DNA of 64,000 nucleotides from Candidatus Thiodiazotropha sp. 'RUGA' (GTDB lineage Bacteria > Pseudomonadota > Gammaproteobacteria > Chromatiales > Chromatiaceae): positions 1 to 64,000 of the forward strand of contig JAEPDS010000022.1 in NCBI GenBank assembly GCA_016842065.1, in the 5' to 3' direction. This document shows, in pieces, positions 9,318-18,426 of the stretch. Below the pieces are notes generated by a model, which was given only the letters and a program-made list of their open reading frames with translations, ran no database searches and was not told the origin of the DNA. The position numbers were made by a program, and so were the translations under genes. Each line of letters opens with the position of its first letter. Within the stretch, counting starts at the first letter, position 1.

Positions 9318-9743
9318 ATGAACGAAAATCATATTTTGCTGGTTGAAGACAATCCCGATGATGAGCTGCTGGCTTTACGTGCATTTAAAAAGTCGAACAT
9401 CAGCCATCGGGTTGAAGTCGCTCGCGATGGCAGTGAAGCGGTGAATTACCTGTTGAAGATGGATCAGGGCAAATCCCTGCCGAAAGTTGTATTACTGGAT
9501 CTGCAGTTGCCAAAAATGAGTGGTTTGGATGTATTGAAGACAATACGTGAATACCCGCGAACCCAGTTGTTACCGGTGGTGATACTCACCTCATCCGACG
9601 AGCAGCGGGACATGATAGAGAGTTACCGGCTGGGTGCGAACAGCTTTATCAGAAAGCCGGTGGACTTCACACAGTTCACGGATCTGATTCGTCAGTTGGT
9701 GGCCTATTGGATGACGATGAATCTGACACCGGGGAATTGCTAA
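9318..9743 (+). CDS. Rcp1-type single-domain response regulator
   Basis: This CheY-like receiver of 141 residues is alone in its protein. The acidic pair in LVEDNPDDE, the phospho-acceptor Asp in VVLLDLQLPKMSG, the TSS switch segment and the Lys in IRKPVDF are all present. The DNPDDELLALRA start is typical of Rcp1-like receivers that partner phytochrome-style histidine kinases. Such a kinase, with SHDLRAPLR, is encoded at 15996. The start at 9318 gives the normal receiver N-terminus; an upstream ATG (9297) and TTG (9291) would add only a few residues. Three bases separate it from the next gene. Confidence 0.88.
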   Translation: MNENHILLVEDNPDDELLALRAFKKSNISHRVEVARDGSEAVNYLLKMDQGKSLPKVVLLDLQLPKMSGLDVLKTIREYPRTQLLPVVILTSSDEQRDMIESYRLGANSFIRKPVDFTQFTDLIRQLVAYWMTMNLTPGNC

Positions 9744-9746
9744 CGG

Positions 9747-11444
9747 ATGGATAAGCCGCCACTACGTCTGTTGTTGGCCGAGGACTCGGAAGATGATGCG
9801 GTGTTACTGCTGCACTATCTGAAGAAAGATCAGTGGACGATTGAACACCATGTACGTGTGGACAGTCCGGAAACCCTGGCCAACGCATTGACCGACCCGT
9901 CCTGGGATCTGGTGATTACCGATCACAATATGCCCTCCTTCGACTCTGAAGAGGTGCTGAGGATGGTGAACGAGGCGAATGGCGACATTCCGGTGATCAT
10001 CGTCTCGGGCAGTATTGGTGAAGAGCTGGCGGTCTCGATGATGAAGTGTGGTGCGGCCGACTACATCATGAAGAGCAATCTGACCCGTCTGGGTGCCGCC
10101 ATCGAGCGTGAGTTGCAAGAGGCTAAATCCCGCGAGGCCAGGCGTTTGGCGGAAGACCGGTTGCAGCACATGGCCTTCCACGACTCTCTGACCAACCTCA
10201 AAAACCGGCATGAACTGGAGCAGGCGCTGCAGAAGGCCCTGGACGAGGCGCGTCATGCGAACCAATCCCACGCCTTCATGTATCTGGACCTGGATCAGTT
10301 CAAAGTAGTGAATGACACCTGTGGCCACATGGCCGGCGACGAGCTGTTGCGACAGGTCTCTGCGGTATTGAAAAAACGGGTGCGGGAGAGTGATCTGCTG
10401 GCCCGACTTGGCGGCGATGAGTTTGGTGTCCTGCTGCTCAACTGTCCCCTCGACCGGGCAGAGCAGTTGGCCAACATTCTCAGGGAGACGGTGGAGGCGT
10501 TTCGGTTTATCTGGGAGGGGCGGCCATTCAATACCAGTGTGAGCATCGGCCTGGTCGATATCACACCGATGACCGAGAGTGGCATCGAAGTCCTGAGTAA
10601 TGCGGATATGGCCTGTTTTGCTGCAAAGAGCCGTGGCCGTAACCGGGTGCATATCTATACCGCTGAAGATGATGAGCTGGCGCTGCGACGGGATGAGATG
10701 CAGTGGGTCAGTCGCATCAACAGTGCGCTGAGCGAAAATCGTTTTCTGCTCTATCAGCAGCAGATCGTTCCTTTGGTGGAGGTGGATGGGCCGAGTCATA
10801 CCGAGGTGTTGCTGCGTATGCAGGGTCCGGATGGGGAGATCATCTCACCCGGGGCATTCATACCGGCTGCAGAGCGATACGATCTGATGCAGCGATTGGA
10901 CCGCTGGGTGGTCAACTCCATCTTCACCTATCTGGGAGAACACAGGCAGGATCGGGATCAGGGGCAGCTGTTCTTTATCAACCTGTCCGGGACTTCGCTG
11001 AGTGATCCCGACTTTTTCGAGTTCATTCGGGAGCGGATGAACAGCCTCAAGGTGCCGCCCCGATCGATCTGTTTCGAGGTGACTGAAACCGCCGCCATCA
11101 ACAATCTTGAGATCACCGAGAGCTTTATTCAGGAGATCCGTGAGATGGGGTGCCACTTCGCGCTGGATGACTTCGGTGCCGGGCTCAGCTCCTTCTCCTA
11201 TCTGAAATCTCTGTCGGTGGATTTTCTCAAGGTGGATGGATCGTTCGTCAAGCAGGTTGAGGAGGATGAGATGAGTCGGGCGATTGTCGATGCGATCAAC
11301 ACCATCGGTCATGTGGCCGGTTTGAAGACCATTGCCGAATTTGTCGAACGGCAACAGACCCGGGAGATGCTGCAGTCGATGGGGGTCGACTTCGCTCAGG
11401 GTTACGGGATTCAGAGGCCGCAGCCGCTTATCGAACTGGCTTAA
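9747..11444 (+). CDS. Response regulator with receiver, GGDEF and EAL domains
   Basis: The 565-residue protein should control c-di-GMP level on phosphorylation. The receiver (about 1-125) has AEDSEDD and the acceptor Asp in VITDHNMP. The GGDEF domain (about 145-300) has an intact LARLGGDEFG and an RESD inhibitory site five residues before it. The EAL domain (about 320-560) keeps the metal and catalytic residues (INLSG, EVTET, DDFGAGLSS, KVDGSF, AEFVE, FAQGYG), although the name motif reads EVL. It may therefore act both as cyclase and phosphodiesterase. It is co-transcribed with the Rcp1-like receiver and ends convergently with the TonB receptor gene, sharing TTAA. Confidence 0.93.
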   Translation: MDKPPLRLLLAEDSEDDAVLLLHYLKKDQWTIEHHVRVDSPETLANALTDPSWDLVITDHNMPSFDSEEVLRMVNEANGDIPVIIVSGSIGEELAVSMMKCGAADYIMKSNLTRLGAAIERELQEAKSREARRLAEDRLQHMAFHDSLTNLKNRHELEQALQKALDEARHANQSHAFMYLDLDQFKVVNDTCGHMAGDELLRQVSAVLKKRVRESDLLARLGGDEFGVLLLNCPLDRAEQLANILRETVEAFRFIWEGRPFNTSVSIGLVDITPMTESGIEVLSNADMACFAAKSRGRNRVHIYTAEDDELALRRDEMQWVSRINSALSENRFLLYQQQIVPLVEVDGPSHTEVLLRMQGPDGEIISPGAFIPAAERYDLMQRLDRWVVNSIFTYLGEHRQDRDQGQLFFINLSGTSLSDPDFFEFIRERMNSLKVPPRSICFEVTETAAINNLEITESFIQEIREMGCHFALDDFGAGLSSFSYLKSLSVDFLKVDGSFVKQVEEDEMSRAIVDAINTIGHVAGLKTIAEFVERQQTREMLQSMGVDFAQGYGIQRPQPLIELA

Positions 11445-13633
11445 TGGTAGTTGACCTCGAGTGCCAGCCAATAGGCCCGGCTGTCCATGGGATACTCGTT
11501 GATGATGGTCGAACTGGCGGGTTCCGCAATCTCATCGTCCAGCAGATTCCTGATACCGAATGCCAGATCCAGATGCTCGATCAAGCGATCTTTACGCAGT
11601 GTCAGATTGAGCAGATGGTAAGCGTCGATATCATCCCGGTTGTCCCCTTTCGCCCGTTTCTGTTCTCCGATCCAGAACCACTGGCCGTCGAGTGACCAGT
11701 TCGGCAAAAATTGCCAATTCGCCCGGGCGTAGTACTGGAATCCATGGGAGTTGGCCAGATGCTTGCCGCTGTCACTGTCTTCGCTGCGTTGCCAGGCACC
11801 GTTGCTCTGCAGTCGGAGTTGCTGGTTGATCTGCCAGTCGAGCTCGAATTCGATGCCCTGTCCCCGCTGGTCCCTGGCGTTCTGATTGGTGTTGCTGGCG
11901 CCACCCTCATCGGGTACTGCCTCGATCAGGTCTTTGATCTCATAAACGAACAGGTTGCTGGCCATTCTCAGGTCCGGGGTGGGTCGCCAGTCGATGGCAA
12001 ATTCCAGGGTGTCGATGGTCTCCGGGTCCAGCTCCCTGTTGCCCAGTTGAACCGGATTGTTCTGCGCATAGAGTTCGGAGAATGAGGGGGGGCGGAAGGC
12101 CCGGCCGTAGAGCAGTTTGGTGGTCAGGTCGTAGCGTGTCTGCCAGACCAGCGCCAGCCTGGGGTTGAAGGTGTCACCGAAGTCCGAGTAGTGATCATAA
12201 CGGGCGCCGAGGGTCAGATCCCAGTTCTTCGCCAAAGCCCATTCGTCCTGCAGGGAGAGATACCAGAGTTCCCGTTTTACATTCGGGCTGTAGTTATAGG
12301 GGGTACCGGTGACATCGGTCAGGTTGCCATCCACCTCCTGTGGACTTCCTTCGAGCACACCGGGACCGAAATTCTGTTTCGCCCCGGCCTTGTATTGCAT
12401 ACTGTCGTAACCCATTGAGAGGCGAATCAGATGGTGCGCCAGGCCATCATAGACACCGATGATATTGTTACGGTAGATACGGTTGGTCGCCGACGGATGG
12501 CCAATGTAGCCGTCACTGAAGCGGGTAACGCCGACCGGATTGTTGAAGTCCAGATTACCATCAGCGCCAATCGGCAGGGTGGCGCCTGGTGGGAAGAGAT
12601 TGAACCGGCTGACATAGTCGGCGTAGTTGTAGTTAAAGCGAAGCTCCAGATTCCAGTCCGGGTGAAACGCCTGATTCTGGTAGAGCAGGTCGAAGTTATA
12701 GATATCCTTGTCGTGCGAACCTTCGTCATCCAGCACTGGAGCGGCCCCTACACCGACACCGGCATCCCGCTGCCTTATTCCCCATAGGCGGGCGGTCCAC
12801 TCATCCTTGCGCAGGCCGAGGTGGTAATTGATCAGGCGATTATCCAGATTCATGGCGCCAGGAGCCTGGGAGGCCTGGGTGCCGAAACTCTCATCCAGCG
12901 TGGTTTGCAGATCCTGCTGAATGATCCGCTGGTCATCGGTCTCCTGTTCCAACGCTTCGATGCTGGCGACCAGATCCCAACCCTGACGATTGCCACCGTA
13001 CTGCAGCCAGCCGCTGTGGCTATCGAATGACCCCTGTCGGTAGCCGACACGGGCGCCATCGATCTCCTGGCCATCCTTGGTGATGATGTTGATCGTGCCG
13101 GCAAAGGCATCAGCGCCATGGATCGCGGAACCCGGTCCTCTGACCACCTCGACCCTGGAGATCATCTCCACTGGCATCTCAAAACGGTGGCCGAGATTAC
13201 CGTTCCACAGATCCTTGATCGGCGCGCCATTGATCAATACCAGCACTTGCGGGTTCAGTGCGGTGGTGATGCCTCGAATGTTGATGTTGGTAATCAGCGG
13301 GCCGAAGTTGCTCGAGGGGGTGACATGCAGTCCGGGTACCGTCTCCAATACTTCATAGAGACTCCTCGCCCCCATCTCCCGGATCTCCTGCTTGCTGATG
13401 ACACTCGTCACCGAAGGGGCCAGAAACACCGGTTTGGCGCTGCCGGTGGCGGTTACCAGCTCGGCGTCGGTCCGATAGTAGTCCTCTTCACCCGGTCCGC
13501 TGAAGAGGCTTTCAGCCTCACTCATCTGTTGCTCTGTGATCACCGGTGGGTTGGCCATTGCGGCTACAGAAAACAGCAGTGGCAAGAGTGAGACGAAGAA
13601 GCTATTAGTCAGGGGCGTAGAGGCGTGTGTCAT
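11441..13633 (-). CDS. TonB-dependent outer-membrane receptor (copy B)
   Basis: This 730-residue protein has a signal peptide ending near AMA-N (about residue 27), a short N-terminal extension, a TonB-box-like DAELVTATGSA, a plug domain (about 65-190, with IRGI, VLVLINGAP and EVVRGPGSAIHGADAFAGTINI) and a beta-barrel to the C-terminal aromatic residue. It closely matches the next gene over its whole length, including the unusual extension, so the two are tandem duplicates. Its ATG overlaps the stop of that gene (ATGA). The ligand is not known; siderophore, corrinoid or other small molecules are all possible. Confidence 0.92.
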   Translation of the reverse strand: MTHASTPLTNSFFVSLLPLLFSVAAMANPPVITEQQMSEAESLFSGPGEEDYYRTDAELVTATGSAKPVFLAPSVTSVISKQEIREMGARSLYEVLETVPGLHVTPSSNFGPLITNINIRGITTALNPQVLVLINGAPIKDLWNGNLGHRFEMPVEMISRVEVVRGPGSAIHGADAFAGTINIITKDGQEIDGARVGYRQGSFDSHSGWLQYGGNRQGWDLVASIEALEQETDDQRIIQQDLQTTLDESFGTQASQAPGAMNLDNRLINYHLGLRKDEWTARLWGIRQRDAGVGVGAAPVLDDEGSHDKDIYNFDLLYQNQAFHPDWNLELRFNYNYADYVSRFNLFPPGATLPIGADGNLDFNNPVGVTRFSDGYIGHPSATNRIYRNNIIGVYDGLAHHLIRLSMGYDSMQYKAGAKQNFGPGVLEGSPQEVDGNLTDVTGTPYNYSPNVKRELWYLSLQDEWALAKNWDLTLGARYDHYSDFGDTFNPRLALVWQTRYDLTTKLLYGRAFRPPSFSELYAQNNPVQLGNRELDPETIDTLEFAIDWRPTPDLRMASNLFVYEIKDLIEAVPDEGGASNTNQNARDQRGQGIEFELDWQINQQLRLQSNGAWQRSEDSDSGKHLANSHGFQYYARANWQFLPNWSLDGQWFWIGEQKRAKGDNRDDIDAYHLLNLTLRKDRLIEHLDLAFGIRNLLDDEIAEPASSTIINEYPMDSRAYWLALEVNYH

Positions 13634-15807
13634 AGATTGATCTGCAATTCTGCCCAGATCTCGCGTCCATTCATCGGGTAGTCGTCGGGAATTACTGAGG
13701 TGCTGGGTTCCCGCACGTCCTCATCGAACAGGTTGCGCACCGCCAGGGCCAGATCGAGATGTTCAAACAGGGCCTGTCGGCGCAGTGTCAGATTGGTGAT
13801 TGAGTAGTCGTCAACCGCTTTGCGGTTATCGCCCCTGGCCCGTTCACGCTGGCCGATCCAGATCCATTGGGCATTGATCGACCAGTCCGGCAGAAATTGC
13901 CAATCACCAGCCAGATAGGCCTGCAGGCCGGGGGCGTTCGGTACCGGGTCACCGCTTGCTTTGTCTTCCGAGTCCTGCCAAGCCATATTCGAAGACAGTT
14001 GCAGGCTGTTGGTCACCTGCCATTCTCCCTCCAGCTCTATTCCGTGGCCTTTCTGATCCCTGGCATTTTGCGATGTTGTGGTGGCCTCACCTTGATCCGG
14101 CAGAAACTCGATCAGGCCGTCGATTGTATAGGCAAAGAGATTGGCGGCCAGCCGCAGATCGGGGGTGGGCCGGTAGTCGAAAACCAGTTCCAAGGTATCC
14201 AGAATGGCCGGGTCCAGATCCGGATTACCCAGACCGATGGGGTTGTTCTGCGCATGGATGTTGGTAAAACTGGGTGCCCGGAATGCGCGTCCATAGAGCA
14301 GTTTGGTGGTCAGGTCATAGCGGGACTGCCAGACCAAAGCGGCGCGTGGATTGAAAGTGCCGCCAAAATCCGAATAGTGGTCGTAGCGTGCGCCCAGGGT
14401 CAGTTCCCAGCCTTTGCTGAAGTTCCACTCATCCTGTGCGGAGAGATACCAGAGGCGGCGATCCACATCGGGCATAAAGATTCTCGGATCGCCGGTGAGA
14501 TCAGTCAGGCTGCCATCGACAACCGTTTGCGTGCCATCCAGGACGCCGGGTCCCCAGTTCTGATACGCCTCATAGGTAACATCCGTATACTGATAGCCAA
14601 CAGAAAAGCGCATTTGATGTTGAGCGATGCCGTCATACAGGGCGACACCCTCTGTGCTGTATTGGTTCTGGGTACGGATTGGAAAGCCGATAAAACCATC
14701 CGTGAACAGGGTGAATCCGGCGGGATTCGTAAAGCTGAGATTGCCGTCGCTGCCAATTGGTAGCACGGATCCCGGGGGAAAGAGTTGCAGGTTGGTTATT
14801 GCCTGATGGTAGAAATAGTTGAAGTCTAAATCGAATTCCCAGCCGTCAAACCAGTGATCGTTATGGTAGGCGACACTTCCCAGCACGACATCACTTTCAA
14901 GACGGTTACCGTCAGCCATGGCGTTGGCCAGACCCGCACCGGCACCACGATCGTTCTCCCGCCAGCCCCACAGATAGATCTGCCAGTTCTCCCGGTTCAG
15001 GCCAAGATAGGCATTCAGGATGTTGTGCTGGGTATCCATGGCGCGGGGGGCCAATGAAGCGGAGGTATTGAAGCCCTCATCCAGCAGGGTCTGAAAATCC
15101 CGCTCGATGATTCGTTCGTTATCCCCATCCGATTTCATCATATCCAGGGTCATGGCAATGTCCCAGCCCTGGTATTGGCCGCCAGTCATCGCCCAGGCAT
15201 CCTTTCTTGCAAAGGAGCCTCCCCGGTATCCGCCTTGTGTTCCAGCGATCTCCTGGCCATCTTTAGTGATGACATTGATGGTGCCCGCAAATGCGTCGGC
15301 ACCATGAACCGCAGAGCCGGGGCCCCGGATCACCTCAACCCTTGAAATCATACTGACTGGCAGCCGAAACTGACTGGGACGTCCCCCCTGATGAAAATCC
15401 TGAACCGGTTGGCCATTGATCAGTAGAAGCACATGAGGATTGGCATTGGAATGGATACCGCGAATCGACCACTGGGCCTGATAGTTGGGTGAGGGTGACA
15501 TAGAGACATGCAAGCCGGGTACGCTCTCCAGAACTTCATCCAGTGTGGTGGCACCCATCGCTTTGATCTCGTCCTTGGTAATCACGCTGGCAACGGATGG
15601 CGCCAGGAATACCGGTTTGGCGCTGCCGGTGGCACTGACCAATACGGCATCGGTTCTGTAGTAGTCCTCTTCAACCGGTCCACTGAACAGACGCTCTGCC
15701 TCCTCCATCTGCTGGTCCGTAATGAGTGGGGTGTCGCTTGCCTGGGCGGCAAGCGGGTAGCTTGAGAAGAGTATCGGTATGAGGCTCTTGCAGAGAGTGC
15801 GTGACAT
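13630..15807 (-). CDS. TonB-dependent outer-membrane receptor (copy A)
   Basis: This 725-residue paralogue of the downstream receptor has a signal peptide (AAQASD junction near residue 24), the same extension TDQQMEEAERLFSGPVEEDYYRTDA, a TonB box region and plug with VEVIRGPGSAVHGADAFAGT, then a barrel. The copies differ most in extracellular-loop-like parts of the barrel, suggesting different ligand preferences. It is first of the pair; the promoter must lie in the 188-nt gap shared divergently with the histidine kinase. The position beside binding proteins and a sensor kinase suggests regulated uptake. Confidence 0.92.
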   Translation of the reverse strand: MSRTLCKSLIPILFSSYPLAAQASDTPLITDQQMEEAERLFSGPVEEDYYRTDAVLVSATGSAKPVFLAPSVASVITKDEIKAMGATTLDEVLESVPGLHVSMSPSPNYQAQWSIRGIHSNANPHVLLLINGQPVQDFHQGGRPSQFRLPVSMISRVEVIRGPGSAVHGADAFAGTINVITKDGQEIAGTQGGYRGGSFARKDAWAMTGGQYQGWDIAMTLDMMKSDGDNERIIERDFQTLLDEGFNTSASLAPRAMDTQHNILNAYLGLNRENWQIYLWGWRENDRGAGAGLANAMADGNRLESDVVLGSVAYHNDHWFDGWEFDLDFNYFYHQAITNLQLFPPGSVLPIGSDGNLSFTNPAGFTLFTDGFIGFPIRTQNQYSTEGVALYDGIAQHQMRFSVGYQYTDVTYEAYQNWGPGVLDGTQTVVDGSLTDLTGDPRIFMPDVDRRLWYLSAQDEWNFSKGWELTLGARYDHYSDFGGTFNPRAALVWQSRYDLTTKLLYGRAFRAPSFTNIHAQNNPIGLGNPDLDPAILDTLELVFDYRPTPDLRLAANLFAYTIDGLIEFLPDQGEATTTSQNARDQKGHGIELEGEWQVTNSLQLSSNMAWQDSEDKASGDPVPNAPGLQAYLAGDWQFLPDWSINAQWIWIGQRERARGDNRKAVDDYSITNLTLRRQALFEHLDLALAVRNLFDEDVREPSTSVIPDDYPMNGREIWAELQINL

Positions 15808-15995
15808 ATTGAATCTCTGTTTGTTCCTATTCGTTGCTCTGCATCACTACCCCTGGTTGGAGAGTGATTCGAGGCTGAAATCTACCAGCAAATCTATGAC
15901 GAAAATTGTAAACCTAGGAGGGTGATTGAGAAAAATCAAGAGAAAACGCATTCTTAGCTGACATGACTCAATGTGCTATCTAAACTAGTGCCTCT

Positions 15996-17600
15996 ATGGG
16001 ACTTAAAAGTATTCGCTATCCTGCCGGCAAGCTGCCTTCGATCCGGGTCTATCTGGTGTCGATGAACCTGGCATTGCTACTGCTTTTTACCGCGATCAGC
16101 CTGTTGTTCTGGCAGCAGATAAGTAACTTCTATCAAACTGAGCAGGCCGAGGATATCGTCTCGATTCATGAAGCCATGCAGGCCCGCAGTGCTTCACTGG
16201 TTCGCAGTATGGCCCTCAGCGCAAACCAGGCAATCACCGGATACGATTTCAGTTTTCTGATCAATCTGATGAAACAGGTCACAGATGGTGATCAGGATAT
16301 CCAGTACTGCACCGTGCTCAGCAGCCTGGGACAGGTAGTGGCTCACAATCGGGTTGACCAGGTCGGTACTCTCGCGGGCACCCCTGTCGATAAGCAGGCA
16401 TTGGCCTTGCTGAAAGATGAGTTCATCGATGATCAGGTAACGGATTTTTCGATTCAGATCATCGACACGCCGGGTGCCGTGGAGATGCAGAGCCAGATGA
16501 TGCAGGTTGTGACTCCGGTATTCAATGGTCAGGAGCTGTGGGGCATTTTGTATTGCGGTATCTCATTGGCGGGTATGCAGCAGAGCATCGATGAAAGGAC
16601 CGCTGAATGGGATGAAGAGATTTCCCGGATCTGGATTTTCTACGTCACTGTGGCCGCTATCTTCATCCTGTTCGGTTTTATGGTTTCACTGTTTATCACA
16701 AGGCGTCTGCTGCAAGCGGTCGACCAGCTTGATGCCGGCGTCAAGGAGGTCTCTGCCGGTGATCTCAACTACCGCCTGAGCATGCAGGGGTTGATGTGTG
16801 CAGAGTTCGGCACCTTTGCCACTTCGTTCAACCGTATGACCAGCAATCTGGAAAGTTCACATCGGACGCTGGATGAGTACAACCGTTCACTGGAGTACAA
16901 GGTAAAAGAGAGAACCGTCGAGCTTGCCCGCAGCAATAAAGAGCTTGAAGCGTTCAACTACTCGGTATCCCACGATCTGCGTGCCCCATTGCGCAGTATT
17001 GAAGGGTTCAGTCAGGTGCTTTCAGAAGAGTATCAGGAGAGTCTTGATGAGACCGGACTCGACTACCTGCGTCGGGTCAGAGCCGCGGCATCCCGAATGG
17101 GGGTGTTGATCGACGACATGCTGAGGCTCTCAAGGCTTGGGCGACAGGAGATGCAGGTCGCTGAGGTCGATTTGAGCGAACTGGCCAATGCCACCCTCAG
17201 CAAGCTGGCAGAGAGTGAGCCGGAACGTCAGGTAAGTTTCCAGGTTGAGCCCGGCCTGATGATCCAGGGCGACCGTCAATTGCTGGCTATCGCTCTGGAT
17301 AATCTGATCGGCAATGCCTGGAAGTACACCGGCCGCCGGGAAAAAGCCGAGATTGTTTTCGGTAAAGCTGTAAAGGAGGGCAAATCCTGCTACTTTGTAC
17401 AGGACAATGGCGCCGGGTTCGATATGCGTTATGCCGATAAGCTGTTCGGTGCATTTCAGCGGTTACATAAAAGCAGTGATTTTGAAGGTACCGGTATCGG
17501 TCTGGCGACTGTCGCCAGAATCATACATCGACATGGTGGTTCCGTATGGGCGGAATCCGAAGTGGATGCGGGCGCAACGTTTTACTTCCAGCTGCCTTAG
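15996..17600 (+). CDS. Membrane sensor histidine kinase with Cache-like periplasmic domain
   Basis: The 534-residue kinase has a membrane segment at about 17-38, a periplasmic domain (about 40-208, Cache-like in size and pattern), a second membrane segment (211-234), HAMP (about 235-285), coiled coil, and a phytochrome-style HisKA with His326 in VSHDLRAPLR. The ATPase domain has N box DNLIGNAWKY, G1 DNGAGFDM, F box FGAFQRLH and G2 GTGIGLAT. It lacks a receiver and no response regulator follows it directly. The Rcp1-like receiver and receiver-GGDEF-EAL genes on the far side of the TonB pair are the likely partners. The two downstream binding-protein genes may supply its ligand signal. Confidence 0.9.
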   Translation: MGLKSIRYPAGKLPSIRVYLVSMNLALLLLFTAISLLFWQQISNFYQTEQAEDIVSIHEAMQARSASLVRSMALSANQAITGYDFSFLINLMKQVTDGDQDIQYCTVLSSLGQVVAHNRVDQVGTLAGTPVDKQALALLKDEFIDDQVTDFSIQIIDTPGAVEMQSQMMQVVTPVFNGQELWGILYCGISLAGMQQSIDERTAEWDEEISRIWIFYVTVAAIFILFGFMVSLFITRRLLQAVDQLDAGVKEVSAGDLNYRLSMQGLMCAEFGTFATSFNRMTSNLESSHRTLDEYNRSLEYKVKERTVELARSNKELEAFNYSVSHDLRAPLRSIEGFSQVLSEEYQESLDETGLDYLRRVRAAASRMGVLIDDMLRLSRLGRQEMQVAEVDLSELANATLSKLAESEPERQVSFQVEPGLMIQGDRQLLAIALDNLIGNAWKYTGRREKAEIVFGKAVKEGKSCYFVQDNGAGFDMRYADKLFGAFQRLHKSSDFEGTGIGLATVARIIHRHGGSVWAESEVDAGATFYFQLP

Positions 17601-17631
17601 GGCCTGTTAACACTCCCAGGGAGCAGACTGA

Positions 17632-18426
17632 TTGCATAACCTGAAACGACTTAACCTGGGGTGGTGGCTGTTATGGCTGCACCTGCTGATTGTGCCTGGT
17701 CAAGTGACCGGGGATGATGGGTTGCGTTTCTATTACTTCAATCCCGACTCGCCACAAAACAATCTTGGCCGCCTGAAGAGCGACATGGAGTCGCTGCTGG
17801 AAGGTTTCGATCTGGCCATCGAGTTTCAACCGTTCGCACACTTAACCGATTTTGATGCCCGGGTACGCAGTGATCGCCCGGCTTTTGTATTTGCCCCTCA
17901 CTGGTATCTGAAACGTAATGCGGATGAGATTCGCTTTAATCCCCTGTTGCAATCCGTTCATCAGCAGCAAAACAGCTATCGCAAATTGTTGGTCGCCAGG
18001 CTTGGCAGCGATGAGATCAACAGGCCTGAACGACTGACCCTGGCCATGACCAGTCTTGGCCCGGGTTCAAAACAGTTACTGGCAAATATGCTCAACTCCG
18101 ACGGCTTCGTGGCATTCGACAAGCTGAGTATTGTTGAAGTGCCTAAAGACGCCGATGCGATCTTTGCGGCGGCATTGGGACAGGTTGATGTGGCTCTGGT
18201 CTCCCAGGCCAACATGAAGCTGTTTCGGAAGATCAATCCGAGACTGATTGATTCTCTCAAAGTCATCAGTGAATCGACGCCGATCGATATGCCTGTGCTG
18301 GGCTATATCGATGGGGTTGTGACTAAGGAACAGGCGGCTGCACTCAAACAATTCATGTTTTCCTCTCAAAACAGTACTGTCATGCAAACACTTCAGATTG
18401 AAGGGTGGAGCAGTCATGAAAGATAG
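17632..18426 (+). CDS. Periplasmic binding protein, PhnD-like
   Basis: This 264-residue protein has a hydrophobic signal peptide (about 10-27) and a fold pattern of the phosphate/phosphonate (PhnD) solute-binding class: early FYYFNPDSPQNN, GPGSKQLLANML in the middle, and VDVALVSQANM later. The start is a TTG at 17632 preceded by AGGGAG nine bases away; no nearby ATG fits. It follows the histidine kinase by 31 nt and overlaps the next gene by 11 nt. No ABC permease is nearby, so sensing rather than transport is more likely. Family assignment is moderate. Confidence 0.65.
   Translation: MHNLKRLNLGWWLLWLHLLIVPGQVTGDDGLRFYYFNPDSPQNNLGRLKSDMESLLEGFDLAIEFQPFAHLTDFDARVRSDRPAFVFAPHWYLKRNADEIRFNPLLQSVHQQQNSYRKLLVARLGSDEINRPERLTLAMTSLGPGSKQLLANMLNSDGFVAFDKLSIVEVPKDADAIFAAALGQVDVALVSQANMKLFRKINPRLIDSLKVISESTPIDMPVLGYIDGVVTKEQAAALKQFMFSSQNSTVMQTLQIEGWSSHER

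Noticed and set aside
9804-10799. Long open frame on the minus strand
   Set aside because: It lies wholly antisense to the receiver-GGDEF-EAL gene, has no recognisable domains and mirrors its codon pattern.
13867-14763. 298-residue open frame on the plus strand
   Set aside because: It is antisense within the TonB receptor gene, with no family match and no ribosome binding site.
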